A stretch of 64,000 bases of DNA from an uncultured Oscillospiraceae bacterium (GTDB taxonomy: Bacteria; Bacillota; Clostridia; Oscillospirales; Oscillospiraceae), in NCBI GenBank assembly GCA_910578735.1, contig CAJTSQ010000012.1, positions 1 to 64,000 on the forward strand. Reading direction: 5' to 3'. Positions 41,232-48,740 of the stretch are shown here, piece after piece (the stretch's first letter is position 1; every line of letters starts with the position of its first letter). The notes beneath the pieces are model-generated. The model was given only the letters and a program-made list of their open reading frames with translations, was not told the DNA's origin and ran no database searches. The position numbers and the translations under genes were made by a program.

Positions 41232-42476
41232 ATGAGCATTGTCAAAGACATGTCCCTGGCCCCCTCGGGCCACCAGAAAATCCAGTGGGTGCGGGACTTT
41301 ATGCCCGCCCTCAGCGGTATTGAGGAGCGGTTCCGCAAGGAAAAGCCCTTTGCCGGGCTGACCATCGCCGTCTCCGTCCACCTGGAGGCCAAGACCGCCA
41401 ACTTAGGGCTGGTCCTCCGGGAGGGGGGCGCCGAGGTCCACCTCACCGGCTGCAACCCCCTGTCCACCCAGGACGATGTGGCCGCCGCCGTGGCCGACTC
41501 CGGCGTAGATACTTACGGCGTCCACGGGGTGAGCATGGAGGAGTATGAAAACCTGCTCGTCGAGACCCTGAAGTGCCGCCCCCACCTCATCGTGGACGAC
41601 GGCGGCGACCTCATCAACCTTCTTGGCGGCAAGTGCGCCCAGTATGGCGACCGGCTCATCGGCGGCTGCGAGGAGACCACCACCGGCATCCACCGCCTCT
41701 ACGCCCGGGAGCGGGAGGGCATCCTGCCCTGTCCCATGATGGCGGTGAACGACGCCAAGGCCAAGCACTACTACGACAACAAGTACGGCACCGGCCAGTC
41801 CACCTGGGACGCCATCATGCACACCACCAACCTGATCGTGGCGGGCAAGACGGTGGTGGTCGCCGGCTACGGCTGGTGCGGCAAGGGCATCGCCATGCGG
41901 GCCAAGGGCATGGGGGCCAACGTGGTGGTCTGCGAGGTGGACCCCTTCAAGGCTCTGGACGCCACTATGGAGAATTTCCGGGTGATGTCTATGGACGAGG
42001 CCGCCAAAATCGGCGACATTTTCGTCACCGCCACCGGCTGCAAGGACGTGATCGTGGAGCGGCACTTCAAGGTGATGAAGAACAACGCCGTCCTGTGCAA
42101 CTCGGGCCACTTCGACTGCGAGGTGGACGTGGCCGCCCTGCGCGCCATGTCCACCGAGACCTTCCCCCGCCGCCAGAATATCGAGGGCTTCCGCCTGTCC
42201 GACGGCCGGGTGCTGAATGTGCTGGCCGAGGGCCGGCTGGTCAACCTGGCCGGGGGCAACGGCCACCCCGCTGAGATCATGGATATGTCCTTCGCCGTTC
42301 AGGCCCTGTCTCTGGAGTGGCTGGCCAAGCACCGGGAGGGACTGGAAAAGAAGGTGTACATCGTCCCCGACGAGATCGACGACCAGATCGCCCGGGTAAA
42401 GCTGGCCGCTATGGGGCTGACCATCGACACCCTCACAGAGGACCAGAAGGCCTATCTGTCCGGCTGGGAGGCGTAA
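41232..42476 (+). CDS. ahcY: S-adenosylhomocysteine hydrolase
   Basis: The 414-aa NAD-dependent enzyme splits S-adenosylhomocysteine to adenosine and homocysteine. AVSVHLEAKTANL (about 38-50) starts the substrate domain, and GCEETTTGIHRLY (about 149) and NDAKAKHYYDNKYGTGQS (about 180) are signature segments. The NAD loop is VVAGYGWCGKGIAMRAKG (about 210-227). LAGGNGHPAEIMD is near 345. The C-terminal part ends without the YRY tail of eukaryotic enzymes, as in the short bacterial form. It is the recycling step after methyl transfer. AGGAGG is upstream. Confidence 0.95.
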   Translation: MSIVKDMSLAPSGHQKIQWVRDFMPALSGIEERFRKEKPFAGLTIAVSVHLEAKTANLGLVLREGGAEVHLTGCNPLSTQDDVAAAVADSGVDTYGVHGVSMEEYENLLVETLKCRPHLIVDDGGDLINLLGGKCAQYGDRLIGGCEETTTGIHRLYAREREGILPCPMMAVNDAKAKHYYDNKYGTGQSTWDAIMHTTNLIVAGKTVVVAGYGWCGKGIAMRAKGMGANVVVCEVDPFKALDATMENFRVMSMDEAAKIGDIFVTATGCKDVIVERHFKVMKNNAVLCNSGHFDCEVDVAALRAMSTETFPRRQNIEGFRLSDGRVLNVLAEGRLVNLAGGNGHPAEIMDMSFAVQALSLEWLAKHREGLEKKVYIVPDEIDDQIARVKLAAMGLTIDTLTEDQKAYLSGWEA

Positions 42477-42482
42477 AACCTG

Positions 42483-42549
42483 TGTGGGGCCCGCCCCCCT
42501 GGGCGGGCCGCTGCAACAAAATGCCCCGCCCAGGTGGTCGGGACCCACA
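42483..42549. repeat. GC-rich palindromic repeat with TGTGGG ends
   Basis: The 67-base element after ahcY starts TGTGGGGCCCGCCC and ends GGTCGGGACCCACA, with GCCCGCCC/GGGCGGGC inside. It resembles the hairpin after metF (15242-15273). Confidence 0.65.
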
Positions 42550-42576
42550 AGAGCAGACATTGTGTTATTTGAACGT

Positions 42577-42646
42577 GTAGGGGGCGGCCTCCGTGCCGCC
42601 CCTTTTCAAAGCGGAAAGTCGGGGCGGCGCAGAGGCCGCCCCCTGC
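42577..42646. repeat. GC-rich GTAGGGGG...CCCCCTGC palindromic repeat
   Basis: A 70-base element with arms GGGGGCGGCCTCCGTGCCGC and GCGGCGCAGAGGCCGCCCCC that match the second unit at 28047-28118, while the 18-23 base centre differs. It is directly upstream of the greA-like gene. Confidence 0.8.
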
Positions 42647-42672
42647 AATTATGTGGAAAAGAGGAACGAGCC

Positions 42673-43176
42673 ATGCACAACGAACTGACAAGGATCGACC
42701 TGCAAAAGATGCAGGAGGAGCTGAACTACCGGCGCATCACCCTCCGGCCCCAGCTGCTGGAGGAGGTGAAGGTGGCCCGGGGCTTCGGCGACCTGAGCGA
42801 AAATTTTGAGTACAAGGCGGCCAAACAGGAGAAGAACAAAAACGAGAGCCGCATCCGCTATCTGGAGAACATGATAAAAACCGCCATCGTGATTGAGGAC
42901 CGCTCCGCCGCCGACACGGTGGGCCTGTATGACAAGGTGACCATCTGGCTGGAGGAGGACGAGGAGGAGGAGACCTGGCAGGTGGTGACCACCGTGCGCC
43001 AGGACGTCTCCCACGGCCTGATCAGCAAGGAGAGCCCCATGGGCTCCGCCCTGATGGGGAAGAAGGTGGGAGACCGGTTCTATGTCCAGGTAAACAAGAA
43101 CTTTGGCTACTATGCGGTGGTCCGTGCCATCGAGAAGGGCCAGGACGACGGAACCGCGGAGCTGAACCGGTTTTAG
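42673..43176 (+). CDS. greA: GreA/GreB-family transcription elongation factor
   Basis: The 167-aa protein rescues stalled RNA polymerase. The N-terminal coiled coil carries the catalytic acidic tip ARGFGDLSENFEYKAAKQEK (about 39-58), matching the GreA DLSENAEY motif. The C-terminal FKBP-like domain has ISKESPMGSALMGKKVGD (about 118-135). It has a longer acidic loop (LEEDEEEETW) than classical GreA, so it may be a second paralogue. GAGGA lies before the ATG. A repeat directly upstream separates it from ahcY. Confidence 0.9.
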   Translation: MHNELTRIDLQKMQEELNYRRITLRPQLLEEVKVARGFGDLSENFEYKAAKQEKNKNESRIRYLENMIKTAIVIEDRSAADTVGLYDKVTIWLEEDEEEETWQVVTTVRQDVSHGLISKESPMGSALMGKKVGDRFYVQVNKNFGYYAVVRAIEKGQDDGTAELNRF

Positions 43177-43186
43177 TGACACAAAT

Positions 43187-43210
43187 AAGGCCGCCCGTCC
43201 GGGCGGTCTT
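43187..43210. terminator. Hairpin terminator after the greA-like gene
   Basis: AAGGCCGCCCG (43187-43197) pairs with CGGGCGGTCTT (43200-43210) with one G-T pair; AT-rich flank. Confidence 0.7.
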
Positions 43211-43277
43211 GATTTATTCCTCTTTCATAAGTATCACCTCCAGCTGTAAGGATACCGTATTTTTGGAATTACGCAGG

Positions 43278-43289
43278 TGCGTATACGCA
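43278..43289. promoter_or_regulatory. 12-bp perfect palindrome upstream of a small HTH gene
   Basis: TGCGTATACGCA, followed by GCATGC, lies about 40 bases before the HTH start. It is a likely operator for that protein. Confidence 0.5.
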
Positions 43290-43329
43290 TGCGCGGCAGC
43301 GAGAATAGTATGGTCCTGAGGTGAGTACA

Positions 43330-43572
43330 TTGACAGTAAAAGATGCAGTTGCGGACCGGTTTACAGAGCTGTGCAGGGTACGGGGGATCAAAGTAAATGA
43401 ACTGGCGTGTCTCTCCGGTGTTACGCCGTCAACAGTCTACAGCATGCTGGACAGCAGACGCAGGGATGTGTCCATCACTACCATCAAAAAGCTGTGCGAC
43501 GGATTGGAGCTGGCACTGGGCGAATTTTTCTCCGCGCCGCAGTTCGACAATCTGGAGCAGGAAATACAATAA
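43330..43572 (+). CDS. Small Cro/CI-type helix-turn-helix regulator
   Basis: The 80-aa protein is one HTH domain: VNELACLSGVTPSTVYSMLDSRRRDVSITTIKKLCDGLELALGEFF. It has no sensor part. A TTG start at 43330 is chosen because GAGG lies 8 bases upstream; an in-frame GTG 3 codons earlier overlaps that site. It precedes hbd by about 140 bases with a promoter between, so a role in hbd control is only a guess. It probably binds the palindrome upstream of it. Confidence 0.8.
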   Translation: MTVKDAVADRFTELCRVRGIKVNELACLSGVTPSTVYSMLDSRRRDVSITTIKKLCDGLELALGEFFSAPQFDNLEQEIQ

Positions 43573-43633
43573 CTATTAGGTCAACATTTACAACATTTAG
43601 GCCCATTTACGCGGAGACCTGCGGCGGTTGATA

Positions 43634-43645
43634 TGCTAAGATAGG
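43634..43645 (+). promoter_or_regulatory. Extended -10 promoter of hbd
   Basis: TGCTAAGATAGG, the same 12 bases as before ahcY, about 70 bases upstream of the start. No good -35. Confidence 0.5.
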
Positions 43646-43713
43646 CCCATCCGGGTACCGCAGTTGGAAGGGCGGAGCCGGACCGAAAAAGGAATGAAAA
43701 GGAGTTAATTGAC

Positions 43714-44619
43714 ATGGCAATCCAAAATCTGTTTGTCGTGGGCGCCGGCTTGATGGGCAGCGGGATCGCTCAAAACGCCATCACCAGCGGCTATACCGTC
43801 ACCCTCAACGACCAGCGGCAGGAGGCGCTGGACCGGGCGAAAGCGGGCATTGAACAGGCCTTGGACCGGGATGTGTCCAAGGGCCGCATGGCGGCGGAGG
43901 ATCGGGACGCCGCTCTGGCCCGGCTGTCCCTGAACCCCTCTATGGAGGGGGCCAAAAACGCCGACCTGGTCATTGAAGCGATCTACGAAAACCTGGAGGC
44001 CAAGCAGGCGGTGTTCACCGCGCTGGAGGAAATCTGCCCGGAGAACACCATTTTCGCCTCCAACACCTCCTCCATCTCCCTGACCGCCTTGGCTGCCGCC
44101 ACCAAGCGGCCCTCTCGGGTGGTGGGAATGCACTTCTTCTCCCCTGTCCCCCGGATGCGCCTGTGCGAGGTGATCTTTGGCCTGCTCACTGCCCAGGATG
44201 TGCTGGACGACATCAAAGAGGTGGGCCACAGGATGGGCAAGGAGCTGATCCTGGCCGACGACAAGCCGGGCTTTATTGTCAACCGGGCCCTGCTGCCCAT
44301 GCTCAACGAGGCCTGCGTCATCGTAGGGTCCTTCATCGGTACGGTGGAGGACGTGGACAACGGCATGAAGCTGGGCTGCAACCACCCCATGGGCCCCCTG
44401 GAGCTGGCCGATATGATCGGGCTGGACATTCTGCTCAACGTGATGACCGTGATGGACAAGGAGATCGGCGCCAAATACCACCCCTCTATGCTGCTGCGGA
44501 AGATGGTGGTGGCCGGCTTCCTGGGCCGTAAGAGCGGCGCGGGCTTCTACATTTATGAGAACGGCAAAAAGGCGGGGGTCAACCCTGTCCTCACCCAGGC
44601 CCACAGCCTGGAGGAGTAA
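43714..44619 (+). CDS. hbd: 3-hydroxybutyryl-CoA dehydrogenase
   Basis: The 301-aa enzyme reduces acetoacetyl-CoA to 3-hydroxybutyryl-CoA, or the reverse, with NAD(P)H. VVGAGLMGSGIAQ (residues 8-20) binds the dinucleotide. SNTSSISLTALAAATKRPSRVVGMHFFSPVPRM (about 118-150) carries the catalytic Ser/His; KPGFIVNR and NHPMGPLELADMIGLD follow. The helical dimerisation domain ends KSGAGFYIY. GGAGT precedes the ATG. The CoA-transferase at 4.6 kb may act in the same butyrate pathway, but crotonase, thiolase and butyryl-CoA dehydrogenase are not in the window. Confidence 0.93.
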   Translation: MAIQNLFVVGAGLMGSGIAQNAITSGYTVTLNDQRQEALDRAKAGIEQALDRDVSKGRMAAEDRDAALARLSLNPSMEGAKNADLVIEAIYENLEAKQAVFTALEEICPENTIFASNTSSISLTALAAATKRPSRVVGMHFFSPVPRMRLCEVIFGLLTAQDVLDDIKEVGHRMGKELILADDKPGFIVNRALLPMLNEACVIVGSFIGTVEDVDNGMKLGCNHPMGPLELADMIGLDILLNVMTVMDKEIGAKYHPSMLLRKMVVAGFLGRKSGAGFYIYENGKKAGVNPVLTQAHSLEE

Positions 44620-44631
44620 AAAGAACAAACC

Positions 44632-44660
44632 GGGGCCCCCGCCGCCAGGACGGGGGCCCC
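44632..44660. terminator. Terminator between hbd and the rubrerythrin gene
   Basis: GGGGCCCCCG (44632-44641) pairs with CGGGGGCCCC (44651-44660), 9-base loop, between converging genes. Confidence 0.75.
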
Positions 44661-44674
44661 AATTTCATACGCAA

Positions 44675-45211
44675 TCAATAATTCTCCGCTTTGATCTGAA
44701 AATAGGCCTGGGGATGGGCGCAGACAGGGCAGACCTCCGGGGCCTTGGGGCCCACGTGGATGTGGCCGCAGTTGGCGCACTGCCAGATCATGTCGCCGTC
44801 ACGGGAGAAGACCAGGCCGTCCTTCACGTTGGCCAGCAGCTGGCGGTAACGCTCCTCATGCTCCTTCTCGATTTTGGCTACCCCCTCGAACAGGGCGGCG
44901 ATGTCGAGAAAGCCCTCCTCTCGGGCCTCCTGGGCCATGGTGGCGTACATGTCAGTCCACTCGAAATTCTCGCCGGCGGCGGCGGCCTCCAGGTTTTCGG
45001 CGGTGGTGCCAATGCCGCCCAGCAGCTTAAACCAGATCTTGGCGTGCTCCTTCTCGTTGGCGGCGGTCTCCTCAAAGAGCTGGGCAATCTGGACGTAGCC
45101 CTCCTTCTTGGCCTTGGAGGCGAAGTAGGTGTACTTGTTCCGGGCCTGGCTCTCCCCGGCAAAGGCGGTCCACAGGTTCTGTTCGGTTTTGCTTCCCTTC
45201 AGTTCAGGCAT
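44675..45211 (-). CDS. Rubrerythrin (classical, C-terminal rubredoxin domain)
   Basis: The 178-aa protein reduces hydrogen peroxide with a diiron centre. The ferritin-like domain comes first: GESQARNKYTYFA (about 18), ETAANEKEHAKIW (about 48), and IEKEHEERYRQLL (about 115). The rubredoxin knuckle follows with CANCG and CPVCAHP (about 145-165). This is the normal domain order, opposite to the protein at 16610. A consensus promoter and a Fur/PerR-like palindrome lie directly upstream, so peroxide or iron control is likely. Confidence 0.95.
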   Translation of the reverse strand: MPELKGSKTEQNLWTAFAGESQARNKYTYFASKAKKEGYVQIAQLFEETAANEKEHAKIWFKLLGGIGTTAENLEAAAAGENFEWTDMYATMAQEAREEGFLDIAALFEGVAKIEKEHEERYRQLLANVKDGLVFSRDGDMIWQCANCGHIHVGPKAPEVCPVCAHPQAYFQIKAENY

Positions 45212-45229
45212 GACGCAGTCCTCCCTTTC

Positions 45230-45291
45230 TTAATGATAATTATTTGCATTAAGGATGAGGTCATTATATCAGCAGCAAAACCCCTTGTCAA
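45230..45291 (-). promoter_or_regulatory. Consensus promoter and Fur/PerR-type box of rubrerythrin
   Basis: On the minus strand TTGACA (45286-45291) and TATAAT (45263-45268) are spaced by 17. Downstream, 45230-45252 is a near-perfect palindrome, TTAATGATAAT on one side and ATTTGCATTAA on the other, of Fur/PerR-box size. Confidence 0.82.
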
Positions 45292-45310
45292 CCAAAAACG
45301 GAAAATTTTT

Positions 45311-45751
45311 CTATGCCCCCTCCTGAAACCGCCGCAGGCCCTGATTCAAAGCGGCGGTGTCCCGCTTCTCCTTCAGCCACAGGGCGTACCACATGCCCCC
45401 CAGGGAGCTCTCCAGGAAGAGGACCAGCACAAGAGCGCCCCACAGGGGGATACCGGGGAACCAGCGCAGCATCCAGCCGCAGCAGAGGAAAATCACATTG
45501 GCCAGCACGGCCCAGAGGGCCACCCGTTTTTTCTCGGCCAGCAGGTTTTTCCCATGGGGGAAGATGGCGGTCTCCAGACAGGCAAAGGCAAAGCAGGCCA
45601 GCAGCATCTCCAGTAAAATCAGGGTGTCTACCGTCCAGAGCCCGAGCAGGGCATTGACCAGACCCTTGAAAGAGACGGCGGCGGCAAAGTACAGACCCAT
45701 GCGGTATTTGGTATTGACGCCCCAGAGATAAAATCGGTTGAATTGTTCCAT
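45311..45751 (-). CDS. DUF3021-type membrane protein
   Basis: The 146-aa protein has four predicted membrane segments and matches the DUF3021 proteins that are regularly encoded beside LytTR regulators in Firmicutes. FKGLVNALLGLW and LLEMLLACFAFACLETAIFP cover the first segments, GIPLWGALVLVLFLESSLG the last. It is encoded 13 bases after the LytTR gene, with AAGGAG before its ATG, so it probably senses at the membrane or controls that regulator. Function is not established. Confidence 0.8.
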   Translation of the reverse strand: MEQFNRFYLWGVNTKYRMGLYFAAAVSFKGLVNALLGLWTVDTLILLEMLLACFAFACLETAIFPHGKNLLAEKKRVALWAVLANVIFLCCGWMLRWFPGIPLWGALVLVLFLESSLGGMWYALWLKEKRDTAALNQGLRRFQEGA

Positions 45752-45764
45752 AACGGCTCCTTTC

Positions 45765-46202
45765 TCACAGTCCCAGCCGCTCCCGCAGCGCAGGCGCGTA
45801 GCGGCGGGACACCATAAGCTTTTCCCCGGTGACCAGGGTGGCCTCAATCCGCCCGGCCCCCTGGCTGACCAGACTGCGGATTTGGTGGAGGTTGACCACC
45901 GCCGACTTGCCCGCCCGGAAGAAGCCCAGGCCGCTGTACCGGCTCTCCAGCTCTCCCAGGCCCAGGGCGGTCTGGTACATGGCCTGGCCGGTGTAGACAA
46001 AGACCCGGTCCTCCACCGTCTCGCAGTAGACCACCTCGTCAGGGGTGAGGAGGGTGGTACGGCGGCTGTCGTCCCACACGCACAGCCGCTGAAGGCCGGA
46101 GCGCAGCAGGGACAGCACCCCCAGCATCTCCTCGTCCAGCGCCGGACAGCGCAGGATCACCTCGTTTTCCGGGAGGTCCATGTGTTCCACTGTAATTTTC
46201 AT
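45765..46202 (-). CDS. Stand-alone LytTR DNA-binding regulator
   Basis: The 145-aa protein has a LytTR DNA-binding domain at about residues 50-145: LLTPDEVVYCETVEDRVFVYT, LGELESRYSGLGFFRAGKSAVVNLHQI and the end GEKLMVSRRYAPALRERLG. The first 50 residues are a small helper domain, with no receiver domain. It is the regulator of the LytTR/DUF3021 pair. GGAGG lies upstream and a palindrome next to the promoter suggests autoregulation. Confidence 0.9.
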   Translation of the reverse strand: MKITVEHMDLPENEVILRCPALDEEMLGVLSLLRSGLQRLCVWDDSRRTTLLTPDEVVYCETVEDRVFVYTGQAMYQTALGLGELESRYSGLGFFRAGKSAVVNLHQIRSLVSQGAGRIEATLVTGEKLMVSRRYAPALRERLGL

Positions 46203-46213
46203 TGTGTTACCTC

Positions 46214-46260
46214 CTGTCCCGGGACAGTGTAAGCGTATCAGAAGCCGGGAAAAATAGCAA
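46214..46260 (-). promoter_or_regulatory. Promoter and 14-bp palindrome of the LytTR operon
   Basis: TTGCTA (46255-46260) and TACGCT (46232-46237) have a 17-base spacer. CTGTCCCGGGACAG (46214-46227), a perfect palindrome, lies just downstream and touches the ribosome binding site. Confidence 0.65.
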
Positions 46261-46263
46261 GCG

Positions 46264-46298
46264 CCTTACCCCCAGGATGCGTCTGTCCGGGGGTAAGG
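46264..46298 (-). terminator. Terminator of the MATE gene
   Basis: CCTTACCCCC (46264-46273) pairs with GGGGGTAAGG (46289-46298). It is followed, on the minus strand, by TTGCTATTTTT, which also contains the -35 of the LytTR promoter. Confidence 0.75.
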
Positions 46299-46325
46299 TG
46301 CAGGAAGTCTCTCAGAAAGAGGATT

Positions 46326-47663
46326 TCAAAGGTAGTGATATCGCTTCCGATACCGCCAGGTAAGCCCCAGGGCCACGGCGGACCCCAGGCCGTCTGCGGC
46401 AACAACGGCCAGCCAGATGCCGTCCAAATCCAGTACCAGGGGGAGGAGGAGCACCAGCCCGCCCCGGAACAGGAAGGTGCGCAGGAAGGAGATGAGGGCG
46501 GACACCGGCCCGTTGCACAGGGCGGTGAAGAAGGCGGAACCATAGATCCCGAAGCCCACAAACAGGTAGCTCAGGGCGAAGATGCGGAAACCGTGGACCG
46601 TCAACTCCAGCAGCTCGGGGCTGTAGCCCACAAAGGCGGCGGACAGGGGCCGGGCCAGCAGCTCCGACGCTGCCACCATTGCCAGGGAGGCCAGTTCAAT
46701 TACCGCCATGCTCTTGCGGAAGACACTTTTTAGCTCGTCCCGGTTGTCCGCCCCGAAGTGGAAGCTGACAATGGGGCCGCTGCCCATGGAAAAGCCTAGA
46801 AACACCGCAGCAAAGGCGAAGTCCACATACATCATCACTGAGTAGGCCGCCACCCCCTGCTCCCCGATGATGTGCATGAGCTGAAGGTTGAACAGGATGC
46901 TCACCACCGAGGCGGACAGGTTGCTCATCAGCTCGGAGGAGCCGTTGGCGCAGGCGTTTTTCAGCTCCCGCCAGTAGAGCCGGGTCGGGCACAGCCGCAG
47001 GGCCCCTCTGGGAGGTTTGAGGAAATAGGCCAGGGGCAGCAGGCCGCCCACGGCGTAGCTGAGGACGGTGCCCCAGGCCGCTCCGGCGATGCCCATGTTC
47101 AGGGGGCCAATGAGGAGGTAGTCCATCACAATGTTGGTGGCCCCGGCGGCCAGGGAGAAGAACAGGCCTGTCTTGGGCAGCTCGGCGGTGACGAAAAACA
47201 CCTGAAAGGCCACCTGGAGCATGAACACCGCGCTCCCGCCCAGCAGGATGCGGCCGTAGGCGATACAGTCGTCCATCAGCAGGTCGCTGGCCCCGGCCAG
47301 CCGGGCGATGGGCTCAATCAGCAGCGCGCCCCCCACGGAGAAGACCGTGCCCAGCGCCAGCACCACCAGGACGATCATGGAAAAATACCGGTTGGCCAGG
47401 TCGGGCTTGCCCTCCCCCATGGTCCGGGCCACCACGGCGCTGCCGCCGGAGCCCAGCATAAAGCCGGCGGCCGACAGGATCATGGACACCGGAAAGATGA
47501 TATTCACCGCCGACAGGGCGTTCTGCCCCACCAGATTGGAGACAAACAGGCCGTCTACCACGCTGTACACCGAGGTAAAGATCATCATAATAATAGAGGG
47601 CAGGGTGAAGCGGAGCAGTTTGCTGTATGTGAAGTGGTCAGAAAGCTTGATCTGCATATTCAA
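46326..47663 (-). CDS. MATE-family multidrug efflux transporter
   Basis: The 445-aa membrane protein has twelve predicted segments. The MATE signature appears twice, e.g. FTSVYSVVDGLFVSNLVGQNALSAVN (about 29-54) and MLGSGGSAVVARTMGEG. It exports cations or drugs in exchange for H+ or Na+. A TTG start is chosen because GGAGG lies 7 bases upstream; an ATG two codons later is possible. It begins one base after the end of the marR-type gene, so the two form an operon. Confidence 0.92.
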   Translation of the reverse strand: MNMQIKLSDHFTYSKLLRFTLPSIIMMIFTSVYSVVDGLFVSNLVGQNALSAVNIIFPVSMILSAAGFMLGSGGSAVVARTMGEGKPDLANRYFSMIVLVVLALGTVFSVGGALLIEPIARLAGASDLLMDDCIAYGRILLGGSAVFMLQVAFQVFFVTAELPKTGLFFSLAAGATNIVMDYLLIGPLNMGIAGAAWGTVLSYAVGGLLPLAYFLKPPRGALRLCPTRLYWRELKNACANGSSELMSNLSASVVSILFNLQLMHIIGEQGVAAYSVMMYVDFAFAAVFLGFSMGSGPIVSFHFGADNRDELKSVFRKSMAVIELASLAMVAASELLARPLSAAFVGYSPELLELTVHGFRIFALSYLFVGFGIYGSAFFTALCNGPVSALISFLRTFLFRGGLVLLLPLVLDLDGIWLAVVAADGLGSAVALGLTWRYRKRYHYL

Positions 47664-47664
47664 A

Positions 47665-48126
47665 TTATTCCTCCTGGGGTGTGTTTAAAATGGCCTCAGC
47701 TTCCCGGAGCAGCAGGGACAGATATTTGCGCTCCAGGGCCAGCAGGCTGGCCCGCTCCTCCTCGGCCAGGCCGAGGAAGGCCCCTCTCTCCACCTCCAGC
47801 GTAGGGCGGATGGCCCGGTCCGACAGGGCTTGGCCCTGCCGGGTGAGCTGGATGTATTTTTTTCGTCCCGGGCCACTGGTGAGGCGGATGTGGCCCGTCT
47901 GCTCCAGCTGTTTCAGCGCGGAGTTGATGGTCTGCTTGCTCAGTACCAGCGTAGAGCCGATTTCAGTCTGAGTGGCCGGACCCTGGGCCATCTCCATAGC
48001 ATACAGAATCCAAAAGGCCGCGTCAGATAGACCGGAATGCCGGGCCACGCGGCGGTAGATGTCGTCCTCCTCTTTATACATGCGGTTGATGGTTGTAATA
48101 AACTGCTGAAAGGTCAGCTCCTCCAT
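47665..48126 (-). CDS. MarR-family transcriptional regulator
   Basis: The 153-aa winged-helix protein has a typical MarR layout: LSDAAFWILYAMEMAQGPATQTEIGSTLVLSKQTINSALKQLEQTGHI is the recognition part (about 33-80), and LTSGPGRKKYIQLTRQGQ the wing. It probably represses itself and the downstream MATE efflux gene. GGAGG is just upstream of the ATG. The operator-like repeat in the promoter is described separately. Confidence 0.93.
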   Translation of the reverse strand: MEELTFQQFITTINRMYKEEDDIYRRVARHSGLSDAAFWILYAMEMAQGPATQTEIGSTLVLSKQTINSALKQLEQTGHIRLTSGPGRKKYIQLTRQGQALSDRAIRPTLEVERGAFLGLAEEERASLLALERKYLSLLLREAEAILNTPQEE

Positions 48127-48147
48127 GGCGGGTCCTCCTGAAAAAGA

Positions 48148-48199
48148 ATATCCGAAACCGGACTTACAACAGTCTAGTCCGATTTCGGATATTTGTCAA
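48148..48199 (-). promoter_or_regulatory. MarR-MATE promoter with two large operators
   Basis: On the minus strand TTGACA (48194-48199) and TAGACT (48171-48176) have a 17-base spacer. The spacer is filled by ATATCCGAAATCGGACT (48176-48192). A matching inverted copy (48148-48164) lies downstream, 16 of 17 bases equal. Each half is also nearly palindromic (TCCGAAATCGGA). Confidence 0.82.
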
Positions 48200-48248
48200 G
48201 CTCTTTTTTTGCTATCAACATTTGTCCGGACATAAGGGAGGTGGCAAT

Positions 48249-48425
48249 ATGTCCCCAAGAACGGGCCGTCCAACCAGCAACAAGAAAACAGGACGTCTGG
48301 AACTGAGGCTGGCTCCTAGCGAATATGCTATGATTCAAGAGTGTGCGGATAAGCTGGGAACCACGAAAGCACAGGCAATCCTCAGAGGCGTACATCTGTT
48401 GAAAGCTGAGTTGGACAAAAAATAG
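48249..48425 (+). CDS. Small ribbon-helix-helix (CopG-like) protein
   Basis: The 58-aa protein starts MSPRTGRPTSNKKTGRLEL; LELRLAPSEYAMIQECADKLGTTKAQAILRGVHLLKAE fits a ribbon-helix-helix DNA-binding fold. The ATG at 48249 follows GGGAGGTG; the frame is open further upstream without a site. It might be an antitoxin-type or plasmid-style regulator, but no toxin is visible beside it. A hairpin (48424-48460) follows. Confidence 0.75.
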   Translation: MSPRTGRPTSNKKTGRLELRLAPSEYAMIQECADKLGTTKAQAILRGVHLLKAELDKK

Positions 48426-48531
48426 AGTGCTGGCCCACTTGACGAAAGCACCAACACTCTAAACACCACACCAAGGAGGTCCGGTAAATCTGATGATACC
48501 ACAACTCCTGGTGAATTACAAGGAGGTTATG

Positions 48532-48735
48532 ATGGATATTCAAAGAAATCTGCTGGAATTAGAAGAATCCGCACAGCGAATCTCCGACGGATTGGCGGCG
48601 ATCCGAATCATGATCGTAGGCCTGGACGGCTCGGGGAGCGAGTATGCGGGCGCGTTCCACGCCATTTGGGACTATCTCTCCGACGCTGATACAGAATTTC
48701 AAAAGCGCTTGAACGCCTGTCTGAACGAAGCATAA
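48532..48735 (+). CDS. Small helical protein of unknown function
   Basis: The 67-aa protein starts MDIQRNLLELEESAQRISDG and is probably two or three helices with an acidic surface. AAGGAGG lies 5 bases before this ATG. Another AAGGAGG lies at 48473, 13 bases before an in-frame ATG at 48493, so a 13-residue longer form is possible. It sits between a ribbon-helix-helix gene and a terminator, likely in one transcript. I recognise no family. Confidence 0.65.
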   Translation: MDIQRNLLELEESAQRISDGLAAIRIMIVGLDGSGSEYAGAFHAIWDYLSDADTEFQKRLNACLNEA

Positions 48736-48740
48736 ACAGC

